This document shows positions 37,230 through 48,620 of a stretch of DNA of 64,000 bases, piece after piece. Origin of the DNA: Rallus limicola (Eukaryota; Chordata; Aves; Gruiformes; Rallidae). Within the stretch, counting starts at the first letter, position 1; every line of letters begins with the position of its first letter. The stretch is taken from assembly GCA_022605955.1 (NCBI GenBank), contig JAKCOZ010000003.1, forward strand, positions 41,318,761-41,382,760, read 5' to 3'. Below the pieces are notes generated by a model. It made no database searches. It was given only the letters and a program-made list of their open reading frames with translations, and was not told the DNA's origin. Made by a program: the position numbers and the translations under genes.

Positions 37230-37780
37230 GCCCCTGTAATCAACACTTGTGACACCACACCTCAAGTACTGTGTTCAGTTTTGGGCCCCTCAATACAAGA
37301 AACACATTGAGGTTCTGGAGCATCACCAGAGAAGGTCAACAAAGATGATGAAGTGTCTAGGGCAAAAGTCTTATGAGGAGCAACTGAAGGACCTGGGGTT
37401 GTTTAGCCTGAAGAAGAGAAGGCTCAGGAGAGATCTTATTGCCCTCTACAACTACCAAAAAGGAGGTTGTAATGAGGTGAGGGTTAGTCTCTTCTACCAA
37501 GTAACTAGCACTAGGATGAGAAGAAATGGTCTCAAGTTGTGTCAGGGGATGTTTAGTTTGGATATTAGGAAAAATTTCTTTACAGAAAGAGTGATCAAGC
37601 ATTGGAACAGGCTGCACAGAGGGGTGGTGGAGTCACCATCACTAGAGTTGTTCAAAAAACATGTAGACATGGCACTCCAGCACATGGTTGAGTTGACATA
37701 GTGGTATTGAACAGATGGTTGGACGTGATGATTTTAGTGATCTTTTCCAACCTTAACGATTCTGTGATTCTACAATTCTG
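37230..37780 (+). mobile_element. CR1 LINE, ORF2 tail and complete 3' end
   Basis: A plus-strand CR1. The frame at 37249-37701 gives [20 protein letters not shown], then [20 protein letters not shown] and [18 protein letters not shown]. The 3' UTR ends with TGATTTTAGTGATC, TTTTCCAACCTTAACGATTC and the octamer-like repeat GATTCTGTGATTCTAC. The 3' end is intact and the 5' end is truncated. Confidence 0.95.
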
Positions 37781-38363
37781 TTTTACTGCCACGTGTGCTT
37801 GGATGTACAGCAAATATTTGAAAATGCCTCGCACCCTCTATGCAGCGATCAGAGACACATTTTGAGCCTTATACTTTTCTCCAGTGCCAAACCTAGTAGC
37901 TTTGGATATCCATTCTTCATCTCTCAGAGCTTGCATTCAATCTCTGCATGCCAGCAGCTCATTCTGGTAATTCACAAGTATGTCAACTACAGCATGCAGG
38001 TGGCAGCATGATAGCCTGCCTGATGGATTGTGTTGACAGCAGGCCCTACAGAGAAGCAAGAGAAGATATTATGGTTATGTGTGTGTGTGGAGAAAGCTCT
38101 CTTCTATCTGCAAAAACCTGGACTATCTGATCTGTTCCTTGTGTCAGGGCCTCTGCCCTTTTTCAAATACTTTCTAGCCAAGATGAAGTATCTGTAAAAC
38201 TGCATCTTGTAACTCTGATGATGATGTCTTCCATGATGATTTCTCAAGTAGCTGTCCTCTGATGAGTTCTGAATTGTCATGGAAAGGATGAAGTTCAGAG
38301 ACACATGCAAATCTATGCATAGTGCCATTAAAAGACTGACTACTGGCCACGTGGAAATTAATG
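37781..38363. other. Unique DNA, no gene seen
   Basis: I recognise no repeat or exon between the CR1 end and the ERVL LTR. Confidence 0.5.
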
Positions 38364-38730
38364 TGTCCTGGTTCTGGCCAGGACACAGTTAACTTCCCCA
38401 AGTAGTTAGCACAGGTGAGCTGCCTTTGCCCGAGTTGTTTTCCACACCATCACTCCCCATAAAAAGAGCTGGTCAGGGAGGGGTGTGGTCTGTGTGGCTC
38501 AGGGACAGTCCAATTGTGGTCCGGTGTCAGGTCAATCATTGCATAGTGCAGTGCTCTGTGTTACCACCGCGTAGGGTCGGCAAAGTGCTCAGTGTTATCA
38601 GAGAGAGAAGAGTATGAGTGTGTGCCCGTAAACTGTCCTTATCCAACCCATGGGGCTCTGTGTGTCTCACCTCTCCCCCAGGTAGAGACAGTACTCAGCT
38701 TCTGCCTGGTGCTCAACCTCTTTGTGTCCA
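38364..38730 (+). mobile_element. ERVL 5' LTR, family C
   Basis: It starts TGTCCTGGTTCTGGCC and continues with GTTAACTTCCCCAAG. A TATA-like CATAAAAAG lies near 38459. The CG-containing block TTACCACCGCGTAGGGTCG is near 38560, and CTCACCTCTCCCCCAGGTAG leads to an end near 38730. The family C start recurs reversed at 47524 and 56946. The gag-like region downstream in the same orientation makes this the 5' LTR of a broken ERVL provirus. The exact 3' edge and primer-binding site are unclear. Confidence 0.8.
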
Positions 38731-39229
38731 ATGGAGCTTGAAGGGTTAGGATAATGGTAGAACTGACCCGATTGTGTTAAAAAGCTGTGGTAAACCTTTA
38801 TTATGTTATTCAAACAGACAATGGCAACAATGATTTTTTTTTGACCACCTATCTCTGATACGTGAACCCACACCCACTTTATGTAATCCCTATCATGCTG
38901 TATCACCTCAGGGAGGGGAACCAGGATTCTAATTTCATTGTACAGCATGATATCAATTTATGACAAGATATCATCTGTGAGCCTCAGAGGGTGTTTATTC
39001 ATGGCATTTCTGTCATTTCCATCTATCGGGCCACAGAGTATTATTTAATAATCACGGTCAATTCATGGGGAAGATGGGGGAGATGCTTCCTCCCCCACTT
39101 TTTCCTTCAGGCTCATTACAGCATCCTTTGAGGACTTTTTAATTATCCTTGGGATGTTCAGTCCAGTATGTATCTGTTGCTCATTCTCCTGAATGTCTTT
39201 GTAGTCTTAAATGTTACAAAAAATTGCTT
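38731..39229 (+). mobile_element. ERVL leader or degenerate internal sequence
   Basis: It lies between the family C LTR and the first recognisable gag sequence, where a provirus would carry its leader. I recognise no conserved element, and some of it may be later insertion. Confidence 0.4.
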
Positions 39230-40345
39230 CAAGAATATTGACAAGAGATCTTCCCTGGGGCTGAAGGGTCAGGAGTGGCATAGTGTATGTGAGACTGAGC
39301 AAATATCTATGCAACAATAACATATCCATAGGTACTGCAGCTGCTCTAACCACCACAACACTGTGGTGACTCAGACCTCAGACACTGACACTGTACCTGA
39401 GCCAGAGCCAGAAAGAACCCTTGTAACAGGTACTGTGGCTACTCAGACCTCAGACTGCAGCTCATCCAGTCTCCAGAGAAAGCATTATGGTTGCTCAAAC
39501 CTCAGAGGCCACCCAGTACTGACATCAGTCACCCCTATACAGAAGAAAAAACATACTAAGAAATCAGTCCACATCATGAAAGATGATGATGAACCAGGAC
39601 CATCATGAGAACCTGAAAAAGAGAAGCAGTACCAGAGGGTATAACCTGATCCTTGTCCTTGAGTAAGCTGAGAGGCTTGCCTTGCAGGGGAGCACATCAT
39701 CACCTGGTTACTTTGATGCTGGGAAAATAGGGCCAGCAGCCTGGAATTACCAGGCAGGGAGGTAAAGCAGAAGGAGGCCCTGACAAGGTGATTGTAAAGA
39801 AGTCCTAAGCCCTCAGCCTCTGGAGGTGACTTCTATCAAGTGTAAGGGAAAGATACCCATTCATTTAAGATGTTGTTTGTCAGCCAGGCAAACCTTCTCC
39901 AGAAGATTAGTCATTATGCTTTAGTTTCTATTCATTGGCTTGTTGAGTCTAAAGACCATGGAGCAAGGTATTCAGTATTTGAGGGAGTTAGCCATGTGAG
40001 ATGTGGTTTACTACAAGCCTGAGGATGTGCAGCTGCTCACTGATCCTGATGAAGTCCAGTGTACCTGACCCATGTAGCGTAAGTTTGTGCAAAGTGCACC
40101 AGCATTGTATGCCAACTCATTGGCCATTGACTGGGCAAAGGAAGAAGCATCAACAGTGGATGAGGTGGCTGGCTGACTCCATCTATTAGATGAAAGTCTT
40201 TCTTTCTCCTTCACCTCGGCTGTGGAGAAACTGTCCTAGAAGGTCCAGAGACTTGAAGAAAATTTATCCTACTGCCCACCTGTGCAGACCACAATTTCAG
40301 CTATCAGAAGTAGTCATTCCCCTCTTCCAGACGGAGCTAATAAAA
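39230..40345 (+). pseudogene. gag: ERVL gag remnant
   Basis: A decayed gag of an endogenous ERVL retrovirus, about 0.5 kb downstream of its LTR. The best-preserved part is the frame at 39363-39608, a polar segment with two TQTSD motifs, a PEPEPER run, a lysine-rich IQKKKHTKKS and an acidic DDDEPGP. Further along, frame by frame, one can see a CQPG-like segment (about 39880), MEQGIQYLREL (about 39958) and DEVQC followed by stops (about 40050). A foreign 61-bp segment interrupts it at 39894-39954. In-frame stops and shifts rule out function. No pro, pol or 3' LTR follows. Recognition is by motif memory and needs a homology search. Confidence 0.72.
39894..39954 (+). repeat. 61-bp segment inside gag, duplicated at 43218
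   Basis: The first 50 bases are identical to 43218-43267, and the whole 61 bases differ at three positions. It interrupts the gag reading between the CQPG and MEQGIQ segments, so it is an insertion. It matches no retroelement I know. Confidence 0.85.
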
Positions 40346-40991
40346 AGCCAGGTAAACCTTTTTTTGAGTCAGAATAGCTGTTACTGGTTTCTATTAACTT
40401 CTCAGGAAACCACATTGGATATAAAATATTTTTGATATAATGCTGTTCAATCAGGGAGGCATTTGGAAGGAAGTTGGAATCTACTGGTACATATGTTATG
40501 CTTGCTCATAGAACTGTAAGAAACTGGGTCTAGGTGTAATCTGTTACCTAGGCTTATACCTAAACTAAGATGATCTGGAAAGCAGGATACTACTGGGAGA
40601 ACCTGGAGATGTCTTTGCTACTATGTGCCTTTAAAGAAGACTTTCCTAGCTCAGGTGATACTTCCTCCCTTCAGGAAAATAACTGCACATTGTTGTGGGA
40701 TTATTCCCTGATATTTTTAGTTTAGCAGAGGCCTGGATGTGTTGCCACAAATGAATGGGTAAAACATGGTTTTGCCCTACCTTCATGCATCCCAGCCAGC
40801 AATCCTGAGTAATTCACACAGAAGTTAACAGGTGAGATCAGGCTCCTGGTTTGATAACAGAGTGCTGCGTGTTCATTTTGAAGACTGTTTGCCTTTGTGT
40901 AAAATGGTGATTTTTTTTCCCTGTAACCTAAGCCCCCTTGCAGCTTCTGAAGTGAAACAGACAATGGAAAGGGCAAAACAATAAAAGTACA
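40346..40991. other. Unassigned DNA, no gene seen
   Basis: Sequence after the gag remnant. I cannot tell decayed ERVL interior from host DNA here. Confidence 0.45.
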
Positions 40992-41351
40992 TGCCGCGAC
41001 GGAGAGACGGGGCGCAGCTTGATGCAAGCAAAAGTCGATTTATTGTGTGCAATCATTCCTTTCAATATGCCCAGAAGACGGCGTGCTTCAAACAGATCGG
41101 TCCTTTCATACCTAACACTGGCCGCTGCTGCATCTGATTGGTCAGCAGTCTACTGTCACGCCAGCAATCTTATCTTATCATGAAAATACAACTCTTAAGT
41201 CCTCCCCAGACAGCAGGCATACCTTATATTTCAGGACATGATTCTTAAGGCCTCTTCTGGCGCCTCTCTCATCAGGGGACCTAGAACTTTGTTTATCACA
41301 ATGTTGCCACCTTTGTTTAGTTTCCCCATGGTTTCTGGCCTACAAGTTCCA
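40992..41351 (-). mobile_element. Solo LTR, family D (antisense, CpG-rich end)
   Basis: A candidate LTR of 360 bases on the minus strand. Read that way it begins TGGAACTTGTAGGCC and ends GTCGCGGCA, so it has TG...CA ends. A TATA-like AATATAAGG lies near 41225, and the poly-A signal AATAAA (reversed at 41039-41044) sits about 47 bases from the 3' end. This is a typical R-U5 arrangement. The flanks read GTACA and GTACG, a possible 5-bp target-site duplication with one mismatch. The 5' edge is the less certain one. Confidence 0.6.
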
Positions 41352-43217
41352 GTACGTACCACAAGTATATATATCTCAAAAGAATTTTCTGCTATCAGAT
41401 CCACTTACCCATTGAATTATTTTTGGAAAAGGAGAAGACTATTTTTGCTGGGTTTAATTCTTGATATCTGACAAGAACTGAAATCCATTTCATCCAATGG
41501 AGTCACACTAGGATGAAAGCTACATTACAGTGAAGAGTCACAGACAGAGTGTGAACCTAGGGATGCACCTACAAATGCAGAAATGTACTGAAATATTCAT
41601 GTGCAAACTCTTCTTGTCAGATCACCAATCTATGTACCGTCCATTCTTCATATAACCAACCTCCAACAAGATGCTTTAATATTGACATGAAAAAATTATC
41701 TGATCCAGGAAAATTCAATAAATTCTCTGTAATTACTTGTCTTAGCTTCACAGAACAGCTGATGCCGACCTCAAATACACATGCTCTAACTCTACAAATA
41801 GCCCACAGAGGGTACAGAGGAAAAGTCCACTATCTAGAATTTAGGCAGTGATCTTGGTTAATCAATTCCTAGGAAAAAAATTACCTTAGTGATAATATGT
41901 TGACAAAGAGAAATAATTCTTGCTACTCTCATTAATGGAGTAGGTAGATATCTAGATGAGTACATTTGAGGGGGTTTTACTCAGGTGTGTTCAGAAGGAG
42001 AAAAAGAGATTCCCCAAGAAGCTTTCTAGGAGGGTGCACAATCTTTTTGCCTTTGCAGACTGTTTCCTCGAATATCTTTTCTATACTCTGGATAGCCAGA
42101 GTGCATATTTTTATTCAGCATAAATTATTATTTCTCGAACAGAGCTACACTGATTTGAGATCCCACATATCAGCCCATTGTAAACTCTTCCCTCCATCCT
42201 GGTAGCACTGCTAGGACAGTGCAGTAAGAAAGTAATGCTGAATGTCTGGCACACCAGAATATTTTCAAACACTCTCTAGGACCAGTGAGAATAAATAACC
42301 ACGCAGTGTCTTTGGTCATATGATACACACACTGAGTGTCTATCATGAAAGAATTCCTGCAATACTAATGATAAAATATGAAGGAAGTCTAAGGGGAAAA
42401 ATTATCTTACTAATGGAGGACTTATATTCTATGTTACAAACAGGAATGGTTAGAGTTCTGTAATAGACCATCCATGTGAAGATTACAGTTGACAACTACA
42501 GACATTGACATAGTTCTTTAAAAACAGAGGCCTCTGCCTTTGCCCAAATTGTAAGCATCTGTTAGGGAACCTGCAGTCTTTGAGACCAAGTAGAAACCTA
42601 GTCTCGTGCCCACCAAATTGCACCACATCCAAAGAACACACAAACAAGAGTTCCCACCCTTATACTGCAACTGTCCATTTTTCTGTTTTTAAACCCAAGA
42701 GAAACTCTGACTTTATCTTATATTCATATTCAAGTAACATGCTGAGAAGTAGTATCTCCAGTATCAGACTCATTTAAGATTCACCTGACTCCTCTGGCCA
42801 GAAGACTATCTGCCGTTGCAGCCCAACACAGTGATGAACCTGCAGAGATGAATTTACACGGTTTGAGTTGCAATTCTGCTTTTGGTTTCAACTTCTGACA
42901 TGTCAGTGCAGAGTTTCTTCTCAGATCTCACATATATTTAAGACCCCCAAAGTTCTCTGCACTGGTGAGCTGCCAAAGTTGCAGAAGATAAGCCTTGCAA
43001 AGATAGTCTACGTCCCTTCATAAAATTAAAAATAAGGATATTTTTTTCTTATTGTTAATTGAATGACTTCTCCATTGTGGAGTAACTATCATGTTAAGGG
43101 TGTTGAGGACACAGGATTCATTTACAACCTTTGGGACTGCTTTGGGTTTAGTACAGTCCTCCCACTTGTAAGTTTAGGCCTTCTGTAACCTCTAAGTTCT
43201 AACTAGAGTGAAGTAGT
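41352..43217. other. Unique DNA, no gene seen
   Basis: I recognise no repeat or exon here. Confidence 0.5.
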
Positions 43218-43278
43218 CTTCTCCAGAAGATTAGTCATTATGCTTTAGTTTCTATTCATTGGCTTGTGGAGCCTAAGG
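43218..43278 (+). repeat. Second copy of the 61-bp segment found in gag
   Basis: It matches 39894-39954 at 58 of 61 positions in the same orientation. The surrounding sequence is not ERVL-like, which suggests this is the original location and the gag copy the inserted one. Confidence 0.85.
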
Positions 43279-44755
43279 AAGAAGGTATATTAGAAAAGGT
43301 TTTTTAAAAGGCATGATCTTTAAAGTATGTTTTTCCATAAGCTGTGGAGTCTCTACACCAGGAAAGCACAATCTCCATCCTAGCCTGTAGTCTGTAGTGC
43401 ACCAGGTACAGGTTCACACAGGAAAATCATTATACAAAGTTGAACTACATATCCATTTTAGCTTGTTGCATGATTTAAAACCAGGTAACACTATAAACAC
43501 CATGAAAGCCAAGCTTATTTTCCAACTCAGTGTTAGCAGACACTGTGATGGACTACAAACTCCCAGAAAGTTCAAACTGACTACCTAAATTCTGTACTGC
43601 TTTAAAGCCCTCCAGTCAGCTGTGAAAGAAAGGGACATATATTACTCAGACAAAAAAGTAAATAAATAAATTCAGGATTCATGAGTTGGTTATACTGTTA
43701 TTCAGTTATACTGTTCAGCTGTTATTAATTATTAATGAACATTGATTTATTTTTCTTACATTCACAACACAAATGGCATAAGAAATATAGAACCTGCCTA
43801 CAGCAGAAGTTTTCAACTACAGTCCTACAGAAAAAAGTTGTAAATAACAAAAACTGTAAATCTCACCAGATGAAAATGCAGACAGTGAGTTAACTGTGTT
43901 TATAAGCTTGAGGTTCTCCTTGTAAAACATATGTGTTCCTTACAATGAATAAACATTTGTTTCAATACCTTAATAAAAACAACTCCTGTGACAGAGACAG
44001 CCATGTGTAGGATTGTATTTATTGCCCATCATATGATTTCATCTGATGTAGCAGAGAAAGGTTTCCCATGATTCCCAGCAGAATGTTAAAGATTTGCCTT
44101 TAAAAGTAACTGCAGAGTCAGCAGAAGGTAGGTGGGTGGGAGAACCTTGGAAAGAACTGATAAAATCCACAGGTCCCAAGACACGTGACTTCAACCTTAA
44201 TTACGAACAAAAATAGCAGGCCAGTCAAGAAGAGAATGTCAAGGACACAATCAATAGCAAGTCTGGATTTTTAGACTGTATTGATTTTTTGATACTTTCA
44301 AAGTTTGCCCTTGCAAAGTTGGATATCTTAAAGGAAGACTAAGCATATGGGACTTTACCCTCACGCTGTTTTTTTGTTCCGGTGACCCAGCAATAAACTC
44401 CAAAGATTTACTCATGCAAAGGTCTCATGAGGACCTGTAAGTACAGTAGTTGCTGACCCAAGAAATTAACATTCAAACTTACATCTTCATCCATCTGCAG
44501 GTGTCTATTGACCCCATTTAGGAAAGGCAATACTAGAAGATCTTGGAGAAATAGAAATGTGAATCTGAGTCTGTTTTCCTGACCTCTATACTACAGTACC
44601 TGCTCACACAGATATGCCAATCAAAAAGAGGACTTGACCTTTGTGTCCTTCTCAAGGCCAGCCAATTATAGGAAAAAGGTTAAGGAACAAAGAAATCTGG
44701 CTATTGAGACTGAAGACCAGTTCATCAAGGTAAGGAGGGAGCGTGTATTGTAGGA
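43279..44755. other. Unique DNA, no gene seen
   Basis: I recognise no repeat or exon before the nested LTR cluster. Confidence 0.5.
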
Positions 44756-45114
44756 TGTTGTGGGTTTGCAACACAAGGTTCTGGTGGAGGGGGGAGCTGC
44801 AGTGGTAGCATATTCAAGAAGCTGCTGGAAGTTTCCCCTGGGTCTGACACAGTAAATATCAGCTAGCTGAAGGACAGACCCACCGCTGACCAAGGCCAAG
44901 ACAACCAGCAACAGTGGTAGTGCTTCTCTGATAACATATTTATGAGAAAAAAAACCCACAAGCAAATGCTTTTTGCCATCAGAGAAAGGAATGAGAAGAT
45001 GTAAGAAAATTTTCAGACACCAAGGTCAGTGAAGAAGAGGGGGGAAGAGGCAATCCCTTGTGACAGAGGAAAGATTCCCCTGGGAAGATGAAGGTGAAGA
45101 TGTGGAGCAGAGAT
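44756..45114 (+). mobile_element. Family B LTR, 5' part of an interrupted copy
   Basis: It starts TGTTGTGGGTTTGCAACACA and carries AAGCTGCTGGAAGTTTCCCC and ACACCAAGGTCAGTGAAGAA, in the same order as 27585-27836. It stops near 45114 within U3 and resumes at about 46076. The pentamer before its start is TAGGA and the one after its distant end is TAGGG, a possible target-site duplication with one mismatch. Confidence 0.8.
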
Positions 45115-46075
45115 TCCACTTTGACATGATCCACAACCAGATAGACTAATTTGGCAGAATTTAACCCCCTTATGTTCCAACCAACCTCAGATTGTTCTGG
45201 GTGGCTGGGGACAGCTAGGCCCATCAGTCTGAATTGACTTCACATCAGGTGGGGAATTACGTTACTCACTTAGTTGTCAGTGCTGGGTGCATGGGGCCCA
45301 GACGTGCACAATTACGTGGAAGTTCTTCTTTTATATTCAGTTCAATGATACTTATTCATTAGGTCACCTCATACACCTATACATATTCATAAACTGTCAC
45401 CACTTCCTATTAAAATTAGTTCCAAGAGGTGATTTCCATAATCTCCTCCCCACTGCGCCTGCACACTGCTATCTGGTGGGGGTTGTTGAGGGTTGTGGGG
45501 ATGAAGTCAGATGGCTCCTCTTCATCACCGCAAGTAACCTGTTTTGCACAGACTCAGTTACCCCTTGACTCTGATCCAAACTACAAGTTTGGTTTCAGCA
45601 AGTTTTGTATACTTTTTCCTGACTCTTCAAAGACATGGGGGAGCTTGAACTAGCTACAATTGAATGCTTTGCCTAAATTTATGACCAATTATGACACAAG
45701 CAAGGAAGGAATTCATCAAACGGATAAGGAGTTCATTAGACTGAAGGGGGACTGGAACCCCTAAAGAAATAATTTTCTTTTCATAGATCACCTAGTCCTT
45801 GAGTGCCTACCTTACTCAAAATATGGTGTTAGACTCAAACTTATGTTTTGAATGATGTTTCTTCCTTATCAGTCCAGGGTTCACCTTTAATTACTAAAAA
45901 TGAACTGTTCAAACAGGACATTGTTTATGCAAGGTCATTCCCTGACATACTCACTGTGGCACTTCAAACCTTCCTGTTAGCAAGTCTTCCTTAACCCTTT
46001 ACAAGCATCTTATTAGCAAGTCCCCTTTATCACAAATAGCAGTAATAGCACAAGGTTCAATATTTCAGCAGTGTT
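45115..46075 (-). mobile_element. Insert within the family B LTR, probably an LTR (family F)
   Basis: About 960 bases separate the two halves of one family B LTR, so they form an insertion. The content is not CR1. Read on the minus strand, an LTR-like order is possible: TGTGATAAAGGGG near 46032 as a start and a poly-A-like AATATAAAAG near 45335. These assignments are weak; the insertion itself is the firm part. Confidence 0.45.
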
Positions 46076-46860
46076 GAGACACACATCCACTGGTACAGGC
46101 ATCCATTGAGGGTCACAGTGCTTCACACACCTGCAGCCCATGGAGAGTCCCCATGCTGGAACAGGTGGAGATATATGTGAAGACAATGTGACCTGCATTG
46201 GCTCAAGCTCCTGGAAGGAGCCTGTTGGGAGAGAGACCCATGCCAGAGAATGTTTGCTGGGGAATAAGTGTGACTCTGTGGGAGACCAGGCTGGAGCAGT
46301 CTGGGCCTGAAAGACTGCGCCTCATAGAAGTAACCCACGCTGGGGCAGCTGGTGAAGACCTGAAGCCATATTGGAAAGGACTCACATTGCATTAGTTCAT
46401 AGAGGACTGTCTCCAACGGGTGAGACCCCACACTGGAGCAGGGGAGGAGTGTGAGGAATGCCACCCACAGCTAAGAAGAAAAACAACTTGTGTTATGACT
46501 AAAACCCCCACTCCCCATTTGCCCTTGTGATACCTTGGAAGGGAGAAAGGGAGAGAAATCATGAATAAAATTGAGTCTGCAAAGAAAGGATGGGTGAGGG
46601 AAGGTGTTGTAAGGTTTTGTTTTACTTCTCGTTATTCTACTCTGGTTTCAGTGTGTGTGTGTGTAATAAATTAAATGTTTTTTTCTATTCTGTGTTGAGT
46701 CTGTTTTGCCCATGGTGCTAAATGGCAAATGAACTTTCCCTGTCTTTAACCTGACTGCTGAGACTCTCAATATATATTTTCTGCCCTGTCCATCTGAAAA
46801 GGGGAGTGATAGAATGACTTTGGTGTGCATCTGGCCTCCAGCCAGGGCTAGACAACTACA
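46076..46860 (+). mobile_element. Family B LTR, 3' part of the interrupted copy
   Basis: It continues the U3 with CTGCAGCCCATGGAGAG and GGAGACCAGGCTGGAGCAG. There is a short (GT)n run at 46651-46664, immediately followed by the poly-A signal AATAAA at 46665-46670. It ends GCCTCCAGCCAGGGC and GACAACTACA at 46860. Together with 44756-45114 it makes one solo LTR. Confidence 0.85.
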
Positions 46861-46884
46861 TAGGGCACTTGGCCCTGCCTTCAA

Positions 46885-47460
46885 AATACCAAACTGCAGA
46901 AACTGCAGGAAATCAAGAAAAGGAGGAAGGAGACCTCTATGGATGAGCAATGTACTCCTAGAAAGACTCAAAGGAAGCAGGAAGTTTATGGAATGTGGAA
47001 AAAGGGAATTGCCTCATGGGAGGAATATATGAACATTGCCAGAATATGTAGGGATGCCACAAGGAAGGCTAAAGCCCATCTGGAATTGAAACTGGCAGAG
47101 GATGACGGGGACAGCAGGCAGGACTTCTTCTAGTACATCAGCAGCAAGAGGAAGACTAGGGAAAATGTGGGCCCACTGCTGAATGAGATGGGTGCCTTGG
47201 TGATGGAGGGTACAAAGAAGGCAGAGTTACTGAATGCTTTTTTACACCTGAGGCTGCTCCACAGGAAACCCAGACCCCAGAGGTAGGAGAGAAGGCCTTG
47301 TGGAAAGAAGACCTTCCCCTCATTGAGGAGGATCAAGTTAGAGAATATTTAGAGAAACTTGACTTGATCCATGATACCTGATGGAATGCACCCATCAGTA
47401 CTCAGGGAGCTGGCAGATATTATTGTTAGCCTGCTCACTCAATCATCTTTGAAAGGTCAT
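46885..47460 (+). mobile_element. CR1 LINE, ORF2 linker and RT start
   Basis: The plus frame at 46939-47133 reads KQEVYGMWKKGIASWEEYMN, then ATRKAKAHLELKLAED, typical of the CR1 region just before the reverse transcriptase. It continues, with stops, to GGAATGCACCCATCAGTACT and CTCAATCATCTTTGAAAGG near 47455. There the LTR edge of an antisense ERVL cuts it off. Confidence 0.9.
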
Positions 47461-47467
47461 GTTTGAC

Positions 47468-47524
47468 ATTCACCTGTGTTGACTGCTTGGGGAAGTTAAC
47501 TCTGGCTTGGCCAGAACCGGGACA
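47468..47524 (-). mobile_element. ERVL 3' LTR edge, family C (antisense)
   Basis: Only the first 57 bases or so of the LTR remain. Reversed they read TGTCCCGGTTCTGGCC and then GTTAACTTCCCCAAGC, the same start as at 38364. The rest is lost at the CR1 junction. Confidence 0.8.
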
Positions 47525-47545
47525 TTATTCACCCCTTTTTCTACA
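47525..47545 (-). promoter_or_regulatory. ERVL polypurine tract
   Basis: On the minus strand the sequence just before the LTR start is GTAGAAAAAGGGGTGAATAA. A purine-rich run directly abutting the LTR 5' edge is the site used to prime plus-strand DNA synthesis in retroviruses. Confidence 0.7.
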
Positions 47546-47639
47546 CAATCTATATCATGCACAGTTGATTTGCAAAGCTTATAACCTTTTTATCTATTAT
47601 GTAGAACATCTGTCATGGACTGACTTTGTTATACACCAA

Positions 47640-48620
47640 CAATTTAGTGGCTGTCCTCACTTAGAATTAAATCCCCTTGGGGTACACACTGGACTTCCCC
47701 ATCCTTTTGCATCACCCACCATGTGCACCCAGGTCCCTGAGCAAAACCAATCTCACTAATGGATTTGCATTTGCCTGAAGCAGGAACAACCCAGACTGCC
47801 TTGCCCAACAGGTTTCTCATGGGTACTACAGGGTAATCCCCCTCTGCAGTCTGCAGGAGTTTTGATTGGGCAGGGCCAGCTCTATTGGTAGATCCCCTGG
47901 AATTAAGTAGCTGTATGGCTTTGGCTAAATGCATTTCCAAGTTTTTTAGGGTTCCACCACCCATTGCCTTAACAGTAGTTTCTAACAGTTCCTCTCAGTT
48001 TTCCTGGAGGCTGATGCATGGTAGGGTATGTGATACACCCACTCGATGCCATGTTCTTTGATCCAGGTGTCTATGAGATTATTCTGGAAATGAGTCCCAT
48101 TGTCCAACTCGATTCTTTCTGGAGTGCCTTATCACCAGAGGACTTGCTCCTCAAGACCCAGGATGGTGTTCTGGGTGATGGCATGGGGCACCGGATAGGT
48201 TTCTAGCCAGCCAGTGGTTGCTTCTACATTGTGAGCACATACCACTTGCCTTGGTGTGTCTGCTGGAGAATGATGTAATCGATCTGCCAGGCCTCTCCGT
48301 ATTTGTATTTCAGCCATCAACCTCCAGACCACAGAGGTTTTAACTGTTTGGATTTCTTGATCAAGGGACATGTTTGACATTCATGGATGACCTGTGAGAT
48401 AGTGTCCATGGTCAAAGCCACCCCTCAGTCATGAGCCCATCTATATCTGGCATCTCTTCCTTGATGGCCTGAGGTGTTGTGGGTCCAGCAAGCTACAAAT
48501 AATTCGCCCTTATGTTGCCATTCAAGGTCTATTTGAGCCACTTCAATCTTAGCAGCCTGAATGACCAGCTGGTTGTTTTGATGTTCTTCAGTGGCTCGAC
48601 TCTTGGGTATGTGGGCATAC
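47640..48620 (-). pseudogene. pol: ERVL integrase remnant (pol 3' part)
   Basis: An integrase that once joined viral DNA to host DNA. Read on the minus strand, the zinc-binding part shows a histidine pair (about 48435-48480) and ECQTC (about 48370-48385). The first catalytic Asp is in WQIDYI (codon 48278-48280), the second at 48102-48104, and the Glu at 47994-47996. The last two are 35 residues apart in frame, the classic D-35-E spacing. The C-terminal frame at 47644-47964 contains NRAGPAQSK and GCTWWVMQKDGEVQCVP. Spacing between the first and second Asp, and between the Glu and the C-terminal frame, is not a multiple of three, so at least two shifts break it. No env lies between it and the LTR, as expected for ERVL. 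Confidence 0.9.

Noticed and set aside
38364..38385. Inverted arms TGTCCTGG and CCAGGACA at the family C LTR start
   Set aside because: The other two family C copies do not keep the palindrome, so it is probably incidental.
47458..48385. 15-base string CATGTTTGACATTCA shared by the CR1/LTR junction and the integrase
   Set aside because: About two 15-base matches are expected by chance within a 64 kb window, so I do not read it as a breakpoint signature.
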